Virus record (IMG/VR): IMGVR_UViG_3300001450_000034 | Coordinates: 6,247-34,182 of that record | Length of the DNA stretch: 27,936 bases | Direction: 5' to 3' (one strand) | Source of the DNA: a virus | Part shown: positions 1 to 7,066 of the stretch, in pieces | Layout of the letters: every line of letters begins with the position of its first letter | Numbering within the stretch: the first letter of the stretch is position 1 | The notes under the pieces: generated by a model | Database searches by the model: none | The model's input: only the letters and a program-made list of their open reading frames with translations | What the model was told of the DNA's origin: nothing | Program-made: the position numbers and the translations under genes

Positions 1-116
1 CGGCTTCTAATGGGTAACGCCGCAATCCCGCAATCTGCGCGGGGCTTACAATTAGTATCATTGAATTGTTTCACTGATAAATCCTTAATCTTAGTAATAG
101 GCTGTTTCTTAGCCAT
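1..116 (-). CDS. Start of an unidentified leftward gene, cut by the window edge
   Basis: An open frame starts at ATG 116-114 on the minus strand and stays open for 38 codons to the left edge. The visible N-terminus is hydrophilic and Lys-rich (MAKKQPITKIKDLSVKQF), with two cysteines further on. An in-frame ATG at 125-123 would add three residues. I see no Shine-Dalgarno sequence, so the start is uncertain. It has the same orientation as the terminase cluster to its right but is separated from it by about 370-490 bp. The rightward frame opposite it (10-195) is hydrophobic and looks like a shadow. No family can be named from 38 residues. Confidence 0.4.
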   Translation of the reverse strand, partial: MAKKQPITKIKDLSVKQFNDTNCKPRADCGIAALPIRS

Positions 117-148
117 ACTTATCATTAATTTATCATATTGTTTTCTAT

Positions 149-168
149 CACTGGCAATCAAGCCAGTG
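149..168. promoter_or_regulatory. Hairpin, 7-bp stem and 6-nt loop
   Basis: CACTGGC (149-155) and GCCAGTG (162-168) are perfect inverted repeats around the loop aatcaa. On the minus strand the hairpin lies about 25-30 nt upstream of the start of the edge gene, so it may sit in its leader or promoter. No long T-run follows on either strand, so it does not look like a classical intrinsic terminator. Confidence 0.35.
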
Positions 169-423
169 CTGAAACTTAGGTTATCGTTTCTTTAGCCGAT
201 TATGTTCTTTAGGATAGTTCTAAGCCCGTTCTAAGGGGCGTTTCAGTTCCTAAATGTTCAATGTATCGGCTTACCCATTTTCGGCCTTGAAATGGCCTGT
301 ATTTGGGCTTCGATTTGATGCCGTGATTAGCGGCAACAGGCAGATTCACAATCCTTCCAATTGATGAAAGAATACGATTTGCTTATAAAGAACTGCCAAA
401 AATAGCCGAAAAAGCACCCTATT

Positions 424-463
424 GGTCGCCTAGTGCGACCGAGAACTTTTTATTATTTTTTTT
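424..463 (+). terminator. Possible terminator: small hairpin followed by T-rich run
   Basis: GGTCGC (424-429) pairs with GCGACC (435-440) around a 5-nt loop. After six bases the plus strand becomes T-rich (447-451, then 456-463). That is terminator-like for rightward transcription, yet I see no rightward gene upstream in the window. Archaeal termination also uses T-rich runs. The stem is only 6 bp. Confidence 0.35.
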
Positions 464-486
464 GAGTTAATTTTATAAACATAGTT

Positions 487-672
487 TTATTTAGATAACG
501 TCCGTAAGTTAGAGCGTGTTCGATGAAGATATGACATGGGATGTGACCATTGTATGGCTTTTGCTTTGGGGAGACTGTATGTATCTTTTGATATGGTGGC
601 TTCTTTAGAATATTCGATAACGGCCGCTTCGCGGTCTGCTTCCGTATCTTGATTTCTTTTCCTTACCATCAT
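487..672 (-). CDS. Doubtful 61-residue frame overlapping the terminase 3' end
   Basis: This leftward frame begins inside the end of the terminase gene (68-nt overlap) and continues into otherwise gene-free DNA. The product would be hydrophilic and basic (MMVRKRNQDTEADREA at its start) without a recognisable domain. I see no good ribosome-binding site before the tandem ATGs, and the overlap is longer than those of the convincing gene pairs in this window. It may be a real small gene at the end of the packaging cluster or a chance frame. I lean towards chance. Confidence 0.28.
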   Translation of the reverse strand: MMVRKRNQDTEADREAAVIEYSKEATISKDTYSLPKAKAIQWSHPMSYLHRTRSNLRTLSK

Positions 673-2110
673 TCTTCAACCAAGTGCTTCCTTCAATCTT
701 CGCGGTAGCAATAGGCAAACTTGATTCGTGCGAATAAAATTGGTCGATAGCATGAGCAAGAGCCATCACACAATCGTTATGCCGACCCACATCTGCAATA
801 TCCCCCTGCTTCCAAACATGGTGGTCAAGTTCTTCTAGGACAATATTCACGGTCTTTCTTGTTTTATCATCACCATAGGGGAAATGAACGCGCTGTTGCT
901 CGAACCAAACGCGCAATCTATTCAAAAGAGCCTGCTTAACTAACTTATTACTGACTTTTGAGCCCCTAAAGTCCACCATCGCGCCCCTCTCAAGCAGTAG
1001 TTGTTCGTAGAGCCTCTGAAAGCCTGCTTCTTCACAAGCAAACGCCGGTCCTTCATATTTTTTACACATACTGATTATTTGGTCGACCTGCTTCGCAGGA
1101 GGAAAATCATTACGTCTCCACATATCAACAAAATGAATATCTCCTTGCTTATCTTGCCTTACAACAACCATAACTGAAAAATCTCTTCCTAATCCGTGTG
1201 CAGGGTCGAATCCAATTGCATATTTACCCTCTATTTCTTTTCCTTTCATCAGTATATCGGTCGATTCTAAATTAGCCCTTGTGTCATACCTAGAATATAC
1301 CTGTGCATCCACATCTACCACCTTGCATAAGTATTCTTGAACAAATGCTAAATCTCCCATAGCAGATTTCTGTTCCATCAAAAACTCCATTGACCTATGT
1401 TCAGGCCAAAGACAGGCTAAATCCACATTATCGGGGTCAGCCTTCCATTCATCCCAATTAGGAAATGCCGAGCCATACCATGTTTTCCACGCATCGTTCT
1501 CTAGCATTTCACTATGATAAAGGTCTGTCATTCCCATAGGTGTTCCGACACAATACATCCATGTTCCCGGAGAAAGCATAGGGGTAATCTTTTTTCTAAA
1601 CCAATGCCTAGTGGATTCGGGAGTAATATCCCCTGTATCATCAAGAACGTCGTCCATAGCAATACAAGCCGGATGCTCACCACGAATAGCAGAACCTATA
1701 CCGGTAGCCTTAATCCATGCCCCATTTGTGAATCTTAAATTAAGTTTTCCACCTCTTCGCATATCTATAAACTTTCTAAGTTCTCTATGGCGCATCATAT
1801 CGCCTCGTATTTCTTCTAGCCTATTTGCCGCTAATTCTTTAGAAGCAGAGAATAACCATATAGTAAAGGGCTTATCTCGCCATGTGTTGAATAAACATTG
1901 ATGTAGCATAACCATTCTCAATGTAGTGGATTTACTATGGTCACGTGGAGCAATAATACAAACACGATGGACTTGCGAATCACCCCTGTCTCTATATAGT
2001 TTATCCCATTCTGCTATATGGTCGCCCCATATATATCCGGTCCATTCATAAAAATGCTTAAAATCGTTTCTTGACCGTTCAATGTTGAAGCCTCTTAGAA
2101 TATCACTCAT
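605..2110 (-). CDS. terL: Terminase large subunit (packaging ATPase and nuclease)
   Basis: The 501-residue product is a typical TerL: the motor that pumps viral DNA into the prohead through the portal and cuts the concatemer. The N-terminal ATPase domain has a variant Walker A (APRDHSKST, residues 54-62) and a Walker B with its acidic residues (CIAMDD, 149-154). The C-terminal RNase H-like nuclease shows the expected acidic residues: Asp302 in AIGFDPAHG, Glu360/Glu361, and Asp446 in the HNDCVMALAHA segment. Length is normal for the family. The start is well supported by GGAGGTG six bases upstream. Its first codons overlap the end of the zinc-ribbon gene, so the two are probably translationally coupled. 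No separate small terminase subunit is recognised in the window. Confidence 0.93.
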   Translation of the reverse strand: MSDILRGFNIERSRNDFKHFYEWTGYIWGDHIAEWDKLYRDRGDSQVHRVCIIAPRDHSKSTTLRMVMLHQCLFNTWRDKPFTIWLFSASKELAANRLEEIRGDMMRHRELRKFIDMRRGGKLNLRFTNGAWIKATGIGSAIRGEHPACIAMDDVLDDTGDITPESTRHWFRKKITPMLSPGTWMYCVGTPMGMTDLYHSEMLENDAWKTWYGSAFPNWDEWKADPDNVDLACLWPEHRSMEFLMEQKSAMGDLAFVQEYLCKVVDVDAQVYSRYDTRANLESTDILMKGKEIEGKYAIGFDPAHGLGRDFSVMVVVRQDKQGDIHFVDMWRRNDFPPAKQVDQIISMCKKYEGPAFACEEAGFQRLYEQLLLERGAMVDFRGSKVSNKLVKQALLNRLRVWFEQQRVHFPYGDDKTRKTVNIVLEELDHHVWKQGDIADVGRHNDCVMALAHAIDQFYSHESSLPIATAKIEGSTWLKNDGKEKKSRYGSRPRSGRYRIF

Positions 2111-2234
2111 ACTTTACACCTCCGCTTATGCCACAAACCGGACATAGCCCTAATATATCTAAAAATATGTCATGGTCCATATAAGGGGCGGAGATAGAGT
2201 TCTCTCCGCAATATTGACAATAAATCACGTTCAT
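2103..2234 (-). CDS. Small zinc-ribbon protein (43 residues)
   Basis: This frame fills the gap between the phosphoesterase and terminase genes exactly. Its ATG (2234-2232) overlaps the phosphoesterase TGA as ATGA, and its own TGA overlaps the first codons of terL. The product has two CxxC knuckles, CQYC at residues 6-9 and CPVC at 31-34, separated by 21 residues, with glycine after each second cysteine: the signature of a zinc ribbon. It also carries the GGAGGTG ribosome-binding site for terL in its last codons. Zinc ribbons often bind nucleic acid or protein partners. A role in DNA packaging or recruitment of the nuclease is inferred only from position. Confidence 0.75.
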   Translation of the reverse strand: MNVIYCQYCGENSISAPYMDHDIFLDILGLCPVCGISGGVKYE

Positions 2235-3730
2235 TCCTCTATAACAGGTTTGAACATACTTCCAATCATACCTTCTTCGCGGTCTATGATATGTGCAGAC
2301 ATTCCCGCTTGTGAAAGATACCCTTTTCTAAAGTGCCAACGGTCGTGACCGGAAAGCGAAGGTAATTGAATACAAAATGCACCACCATGTTCTTTTAGTG
2401 CTTGGTGATGAAGATGACCTGTGAACCAAACACGGTATCTGCATTGACCCCACTTTTCCCATGCTTCTCTAGCCATAGTGCTAGGTAAAGCATTTGCTTT
2501 TACTCCATCCCCATGTGTAAATCCTAAAAGTGCATTTCCATACACAACATACTGCCTATTCATGTTAGGGTCAAGAATTACTTCACAATCCTCACAATCT
2601 TTGTATGTTGCCTTAAGATAAAGCCCTAATGCTAAGGTAGAGTGCATATCGTGATTACCTGCCATGAATACAATCTTAACAGGCGCAACACTTCTCAACA
2701 TATCTATATGCTCCCTTGCTAATTCGCAACCATCTAGGAGAATCTGTGCCGGACTTCCATATCTATCCTGAGCAGTGCCTTTTGTTGTTGTCCCTAAATC
2801 ATTATCCACATGAAACCAATCTGAGCCTGCGGCAACAATAATTTTTTCAGGAGCTCCCGGTAGTCTTGAAACCAATGCGCTTGTTGCATCATGGAGTCTT
2901 TTTCTTGCTTCATCAAAATCATACCGTTCCCCTACTTCATCTTCCCAACCATATTTACCGTAATGGAGGTCAGTTGGGGATATAACAAGTGCGTAAGGCT
3001 TAGTTTTTTGCAGAACTAACTTTTTAACAGGTCTATTCTTAGGATGATGGACTTTTAGATGCTCGATAAACGTATCTTCAAAGTTTCTCCATTTATTCGC
3101 ATCTTTCTGAATCTCATCCCACTTTTTCTTTTCGTATGTTATGTGTAGCGACCTTCTTCTTCGTAATAACAAATCATCCACTAAATCCTCAACAGAATCA
3201 GCAAGTAATAGTTCTTCATCAGTAAATGGGTCCATGTCGTGCGTCCAACCATAAATACGTCTATACTCGTCAAACCACATTCTAGGAATCTGAAAATCAC
3301 GAGACATTTGCCCGACACTTGATGATTTATTAACCATATTACTATATGCCGTTTTCATAGCCCTGTGAACATCACCGCTCACTGTTATTGGCTTATTACC
3401 TGCCGCTCTAATGAAGGTCACATAAACATCGGTTTCAGAATTGTAATAATAAGGCTCATCAGAAATCCAAGTTGCATCTGCATCATCTAGGCTTAACTGT
3501 TTTTCTGCAAAAGGGTCTAGTTGTGGGGATTTATCGGGGTATAACTGTCTGAATCGTGAGACTGTGCTTTTCCACGATGCAACAGTCTTAGGTCCTTCAC
3601 CATTAGTATTATAGTTAATATCCCATAGGTAGGTGGCGAATTGAACATCAGTTCCCGTCCAATTCTCTAAATGCGGGGTTATTCTTCCCAATGTTTTTTC
3701 TCGCATACCTTGTCGTCTTTCAGTTACCAT
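2231..3730 (-). CDS. Calcineurin-like metallophosphoesterase with N-terminal extension
   Basis: The C-terminal half of this 499-residue protein has the full set of metallophosphoesterase motifs: DLH at 254-256, GSD at 302-304, GNHD at 358-361, His406 in FTHGDG, and GHLH at 438-441. These ligate two metal ions that hydrolyse phosphomono- or diesters. Members include Mre11/SbcD nucleases, phosphatases and cyclic-nucleotide phosphodiesterases, and substrate cannot be read from the motifs. The N-terminal 240 residues are not part of the usual fold; about residues 112-162 look like a helix-turn-helix segment (SSVGQMSRDFQIPRMWFDEY), followed by a highly charged linker. This suggests a DNA-associated nuclease. 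It leads the leftward cluster. The first ATG has no clear Shine-Dalgarno; the Met at residue 9 is an alternative start. Confidence 0.85.
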   Translation of the reverse strand: MVTERRQGMREKTLGRITPHLENWTGTDVQFATYLWDINYNTNGEGPKTVASWKSTVSRFRQLYPDKSPQLDPFAEKQLSLDDADATWISDEPYYYNSETDVYVTFIRAAGNKPITVSGDVHRAMKTAYSNMVNKSSSVGQMSRDFQIPRMWFDEYRRIYGWTHDMDPFTDEELLLADSVEDLVDDLLLRRRRSLHITYEKKKWDEIQKDANKWRNFEDTFIEHLKVHHPKNRPVKKLVLQKTKPYALVISPTDLHYGKYGWEDEVGERYDFDEARKRLHDATSALVSRLPGAPEKIIVAAGSDWFHVDNDLGTTTKGTAQDRYGSPAQILLDGCELAREHIDMLRSVAPVKIVFMAGNHDMHSTLALGLYLKATYKDCEDCEVILDPNMNRQYVVYGNALLGFTHGDGVKANALPSTMAREAWEKWGQCRYRVWFTGHLHHQALKEHGGAFCIQLPSLSGHDRWHFRKGYLSQAGMSAHIIDREEGMIGSMFKPVIEE

Positions 3731-3809
3731 GAGTGTCGCATATAGTTTCCATACTTAAGTATATCGCATATAAGAAGGCTTTTAACACTAGCGGCCTATC
3801 AAATGGGGT
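3731..3809. promoter_or_regulatory. Divergent promoter region with palindrome and direct repeat
   Basis: This 79-bp gap separates the leftward phosphoesterase-terminase cluster from the rightward structural genes, so it should contain both promoters. ATACTTAAGTAT at 3751-3762 is a perfect 12-bp palindrome. TCGCATATA occurs on each side of it, at 3736-3744 and 3764-3772. AT-rich TATA-like elements are present in both directions, for example ATATAA in the right-hand repeat, about 35-40 bp before the portal start. The arrangement fits a shared promoter with an operator, but no transcription start can be placed. Confidence 0.55.
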
Positions 3810-5225
3810 ATGGCTGAACGCGGATTGTTTAATTTCTTTCGTCGAAGTGCGTCGGAGACCGGAGAAAAAGACGGAGAAAAGCGACTTACACGTGTAGGGA
3901 TGAATAGTGGACTAAGTTTCGGTCAAGTGGCGGGGCTAACGGATATTTTTGAAGATACAGGTCCACTTAGAGACCATAAGAAGGCATTTAGAAGAACAAA
4001 GTATGATGATGAGTTTGATTTGTATGATGAAATGTTAAAACTAGACCCTGAATTGAATGGTGCGGTCCGTTCAGTAAGCCTGACCGCTAACAATTGGGAA
4101 ATTGATTATTCCAAAGGTAAAAATAGAAAAATAAGAAATGCTATTGAACAGTTCGTATATTCTGTTGATTTTGATGACATTCTGATTAATATGCTTCGCA
4201 ACCTAATGGTCTATGGTAATGACATGAATAAGTTAGTGGGTAAGACAGGAGTTGGTATAACAGAAGTCCAATCCCTCCCTATCCACCAAATGACTATCAA
4301 AGATGAAAGGGGCATACAACCACCATCAGTAACTAGGGAATCCCCTATCATGGATGCTCGGGTATATTTGATGCAAGAGCAAGGGACTTACCCACAATCA
4401 TTCCCTGCTGATGAAGTATGGCATACTCGTATAGATTATAGAAGCAATTGGTTTCAAGACAGGCTCGGCCGTTGGTCATACGGCATTTGGGGTGCGTCAA
4501 GGTTCTCAAGCCTTAAGCAACCCATTCGAGCCAAGTATAACATGATTAATAATAGAATAGCACTTGAAGAAGCATTAACTAAACAATACATAACAATTGA
4601 TGCGGCGGCGGTCGAACATATAATGGACCCCGATGAACAGCAAGAAAGACTATCACATATCATGGGTCAAGTGGCAGAACTGCTAGAAGGACTAAGAGGC
4701 GACCAAATACCAATTTTACCTTCTTATGTTGAAATGCACCACGTTGATTTGAAAAATACAATCCCCGACCCCACAGCGTTCTTAGATATAGTAAATGGGG
4801 ATATATCCGCAGTTTTACAAGTGCCTAGAGTAGCATCCGGCCAAGAAAGGGGCTCAACATTCGCCGCAACCTATTCCGCGTCTATGTGGAGTATTAATGC
4901 AATTAGAAGGCTTCAAGCAGTAGCGATAGAATCATGTTGTCATCTCTTTTTGAAACATCTCGAACTATTAGGTATAGCCGCAGAAAAAACGGACCTGCCG
5001 GTAATGACTTTCAAACCAATAGAAGAAGAATCTCGTGGTGAATCAATGAAAAGGGCAACTACCGGATATACTATGGGTATAATGACCAAAAACGAAGCGA
5101 GAGATTTGTTAAACATGGAAAGTGTTAAAGGAGGCGAGGATTTTAAGCCTGAGCCAGAGATAGCACCGAAAGGTCCTAATCCGCGCGATAATACTACTAA
5201 ACAAGATAAAGAGGTGACTGAGTAA
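3810..5225 (+). CDS. Portal protein
   Basis: The 471-residue product is recognisable as a tailed-virus portal, the dodecameric ring at the special vertex through which DNA enters and leaves. Supporting segments are LDPELNGAV at 78-86 followed by Trp96, where portals commonly have a dP-x(n)-W pattern, a long central part rich in aromatic residues, VPRVASGQERGSTF before the stem-like helix, and a C-terminal clip-like region (GYTMGIMTKNEARDLLNM). It opens the rightward operon, opposite the terminase cluster, and is followed by the prohead protease as in many HK97-type viruses. Its stop overlaps the ATG of a tiny ORF (TAATG). The ribosome-binding site is weak (GGGGT directly before ATG). Confidence 0.85.
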   Translation: MAERGLFNFFRRSASETGEKDGEKRLTRVGMNSGLSFGQVAGLTDIFEDTGPLRDHKKAFRRTKYDDEFDLYDEMLKLDPELNGAVRSVSLTANNWEIDYSKGKNRKIRNAIEQFVYSVDFDDILINMLRNLMVYGNDMNKLVGKTGVGITEVQSLPIHQMTIKDERGIQPPSVTRESPIMDARVYLMQEQGTYPQSFPADEVWHTRIDYRSNWFQDRLGRWSYGIWGASRFSSLKQPIRAKYNMINNRIALEEALTKQYITIDAAAVEHIMDPDEQQERLSHIMGQVAELLEGLRGDQIPILPSYVEMHHVDLKNTIPDPTAFLDIVNGDISAVLQVPRVASGQERGSTFAATYSASMWSINAIRRLQAVAIESCCHLFLKHLELLGIAAEKTDLPVMTFKPIEEESRGESMKRATTGYTMGIMTKNEARDLLNMESVKGGEDFKPEPEIAPKGPNPRDNTTKQDKEVTE

Positions 5226-5275
5226 TGGCATACAAAAAGAAGAAAATAAGTAAGAAAAAGAAAAAGGGGTATTAA
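5225..5275 (+). CDS. Tiny Lys-rich ORF (16 residues)
   Basis: ATG at 5225 overlaps the portal TAA as TAATG, and the frame ends at 5275, two bases before the protease ATG. Nine of its 16 residues are lysine (AYKKKKISKKKKKGY after the Met). It exactly bridges two head genes and may serve translational coupling: ribosomes finishing the portal could restart here and be delivered to the next start, whose upstream AAAAAGGGG lies within it. It could equally be a very small basic peptide or an unexpressed spacer. Confidence 0.35.
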   Translation: MAYKKKKISKKKKKGY

Positions 5276-5277
5276 GC

Positions 5278-6633
5278 ATGGTCAATCCACCACCACCCGT
5301 CGATAACGAGACACATGACGATTACATGGCAAGATGCACACTATCGGGACATTCAGAAGAATCCTGTATGGTAGCGCATGAAGGTCATAAGTTTATGGAA
5401 CAGGATAAGGCACATACCCCTGCCGACCACAAAGCAAGTCAATCTTGCGTATGCGTGGATGAATGCCAAGAATTACCTAACTGTAAAGATAAATCTATCA
5501 GTGTTGCTACTAAACTAACAGTAGATGATACTAAGATGTTTGTTAATGCAACAACGGGTGAAACGGTTATATTAATCACAGGAACAGCATTTCATAGCGG
5601 AGCGAATAAGAACAATTGGGAGTTAGGCGCAGAAGCAGGTATGAGTGTTGCAGACCAACTAAAGGGAGCAGACTTAACATTAAATCATCCTAAAGCAAAC
5701 GGTGCAGGGTTTTCAAGAAATATGGATGGTGGAGTAGATGAGGCTACCGTTGGTATAGTGACCAAGGCAGAGTTTTTGCTAACAGAAGAAAAGGGAGCAG
5801 GATGGGTTGTTGAATACGAAGCAGAGGTTCATAGAAAAGAACTCTTTGAAGCATTAGAATCTGGTCTTTGGTTAAGACCTGAATACGGTGTATCTATTGG
5901 CGGATATGGAATCCCCACAGAATATAACGAAGAAACAGGATATGCTATGTTCGCAAGTGAGTTCACATTAGACCATTTGGCTATCGTTCATAGACCGGCT
6001 TATCCTGATGCAACAATTGACACAGCAACGGTAGTTAATGTTCAGAAAAGGGCTGAGCCAAAGGAGAGCATAGCAACACTTAAGTATGGTGCGGCTCAAG
6101 TTCAAGCCAACGAGGAATCGAATATGACTGATGATGTAATTGAATCTAATGATATGAAGAACGAGCTCGAAGCGTTACAGGCTGAATTAATTCTTAGCCG
6201 AGCGACTGTCGAGCAATTCCAAGCAAAAGAAGCAGAAGTGGCAGAAAGCCAAAGAGCATCTTTAGTGGAAGAAGCGACTGCCCTTGGTCTGAGCGGACAT
6301 GAAGCACTGCCTTCTGCTGTAATCACAAGTTTGATTGCATCATGGCAAGCATCTAATCCTCCAGCCGAGGTAAAAGAAATGAAGCCTGTTGAAGCGGCAA
6401 GCGAAGCAATAGTAGAGGCATCTGCCCCTGCTGTAAGCGGAGAAACTGTTTTCGTGGCTAATTACTTTAATGGTTCACACCTAAAAACTGCTGAAAGCAT
6501 TTATGCTAGAGCATTTAATTCATGGGCTAGTGCCTACAACAGAGGTCTTGGGATGTCTGATGATAAGGCTACTAGATACGAAGACCTAAACCAAACACAA
6601 AGAGATTTACTAAACTTCACGGAGGAGAGATAA
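5278..6633 (+). CDS. Prohead protease with C-terminal scaffold
   Basis: The 451-residue product matches the HK97-type prohead serine protease: LTLNHP (His136) and YGVSIGGYG (Ser206) are the expected catalytic His and Ser motifs, and HLAIVHRPAYPDA (233-245) is the conserved strand near the end of the fold. The protease domain spans about residues 75-250. After residue 280 the protein is Glu/Ala-rich and helical, as expected for a scaffold, and ends in an unidentified globular segment. The first 70 residues are odd: six cysteines (20, 30, 57, 59, 63, 69) and several histidines that could bind metal. It lies between the portal and the capsid genes. An internal start may make free scaffold. Confidence 0.8.
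   Translation: MVNPPPPVDNETHDDYMARCTLSGHSEESCMVAHEGHKFMEQDKAHTPADHKASQSCVCVDECQELPNCKDKSISVATKLTVDDTKMFVNATTGETVILITGTAFHSGANKNNWELGAEAGMSVADQLKGADLTLNHPKANGAGFSRNMDGGVDEATVGIVTKAEFLLTEEKGAGWVVEYEAEVHRKELFEALESGLWLRPEYGVSIGGYGIPTEYNEETGYAMFASEFTLDHLAIVHRPAYPDATIDTATVVNVQKRAEPKESIATLKYGAAQVQANEESNMTDDVIESNDMKNELEALQAELILSRATVEQFQAKEAEVAESQRASLVEEATALGLSGHEALPSAVITSLIASWQASNPPAEVKEMKPVEAASEAIVEASAPAVSGETVFVANYFNGSHLKTAESIYARAFNSWASAYNRGLGMSDDKATRYEDLNQTQRDLLNFTEER
6124..6633 (+). CDS. Probable internal start: free scaffold protein
   Basis: Inside the protease gene, in the same frame, Met283 (ATG at 6124) is preceded by GAGG at 6110-6113 with 10-nt spacing, and begins just where the protease fold ends and the acidic helical region starts (MTDDVIESNDMKNELEAL). 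The product would be 169 residues. A nested in-frame scaffold made from the 3' part of the protease gene is well known in lambda (C/Nu3), so the same is inferred here. The sequence supports but does not prove use of this start. Confidence 0.4.
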   Translation: MTDDVIESNDMKNELEALQAELILSRATVEQFQAKEAEVAESQRASLVEEATALGLSGHEALPSAVITSLIASWQASNPPAEVKEMKPVEAASEAIVEASAPAVSGETVFVANYFNGSHLKTAESIYARAFNSWASAYNRGLGMSDDKATRYEDLNQTQRDLLNFTEER

Positions 6634-6634
6634 T

Positions 6635-7060
6635 ATGAGTATCATAGGTAACAGTAACACAAGAAACGGAACATTAGCAAGCGGGCAGACGGTAGCAAAC
6701 TCAGGATTTATTCTGAAAATTGCTTCCGGAGTATTAACAGTTGCAGGTGGTTCTTCATCAGCAGATGCAGATACACCATTTGCAGTTTCTCTTGATGAAT
6801 CATCACGAGACGTTGATGGTGCTTTAGTTGCGGCAGGTTCAGTTACATACTGTCCTTCCGGCGGCGTTATATGGATGCGAGCAGATGCAGGCACATATAA
6901 TCTTGGAGCAACAGTTTATCTTTCAGATACGGTCGCAGGCCGTGTTGATGCTACACAATCCTCAGGTGCTACCGCTATCGGTATGTATGTGGGTGACCAC
7001 GCAAAAGTTGTTGTGGCAGGCGAGTTAGTGCCTATCAATACTAACAACTCAAGTTGGTGA
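6635..7060 (+). CDS. Head decoration (capsid cement) protein candidate
   Basis: This 141-residue protein is rich in Gly, Ala, Ser, Thr and Val, has few charged residues, and consists mostly of predicted short beta strands. It resembles small capsid-stabilising proteins (DUF2190-like or lambda D-like) that are encoded between prohead protease and major capsid protein, which is its position here. The segment ending in IGMYVGDHAKVVVAG is typical of the last strands of such proteins. Its ribosome-binding site is excellent (GGAGGAG in the last codons of the protease). The family call rests on composition and context. Confidence 0.6.
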   Translation: MSIIGNSNTRNGTLASGQTVANSGFILKIASGVLTVAGGSSSADADTPFAVSLDESSRDVDGALVAAGSVTYCPSGGVIWMRADAGTYNLGATVYLSDTVAGRVDATQSSGATAIGMYVGDHAKVVVAGELVPINTNNSSW

Positions 7061-7066
7061 TTAAGA

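Larger units (their letters stand above)
126..486. other. Gene-free stretch
   Basis: I see no convincing coding frame on either strand here, which is unusual in an otherwise tightly packed window. It contains two hairpins (149-168 and 424-440), a T-rich run at about 447-463 and an AT-rich segment at 464-495. It could hold the leader of the leftward gene at the edge, terminators or a packaging or replication signal. None of these can be assigned from sequence alone. Confidence 0.5.

Noticed and set aside
10-195. Rightward 61-codon frame at the left edge, hydrophobic
   Set aside because: It is opposite a frame with better composition (1-116, minus), spans the 149-168 hairpin, and lacks a ribosome-binding site.
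1-604. tRNA gene or attachment site at the left end
   Set aside because: I looked for a T-loop motif and cloverleaf pairing and found none; no integrase is visible in the window.
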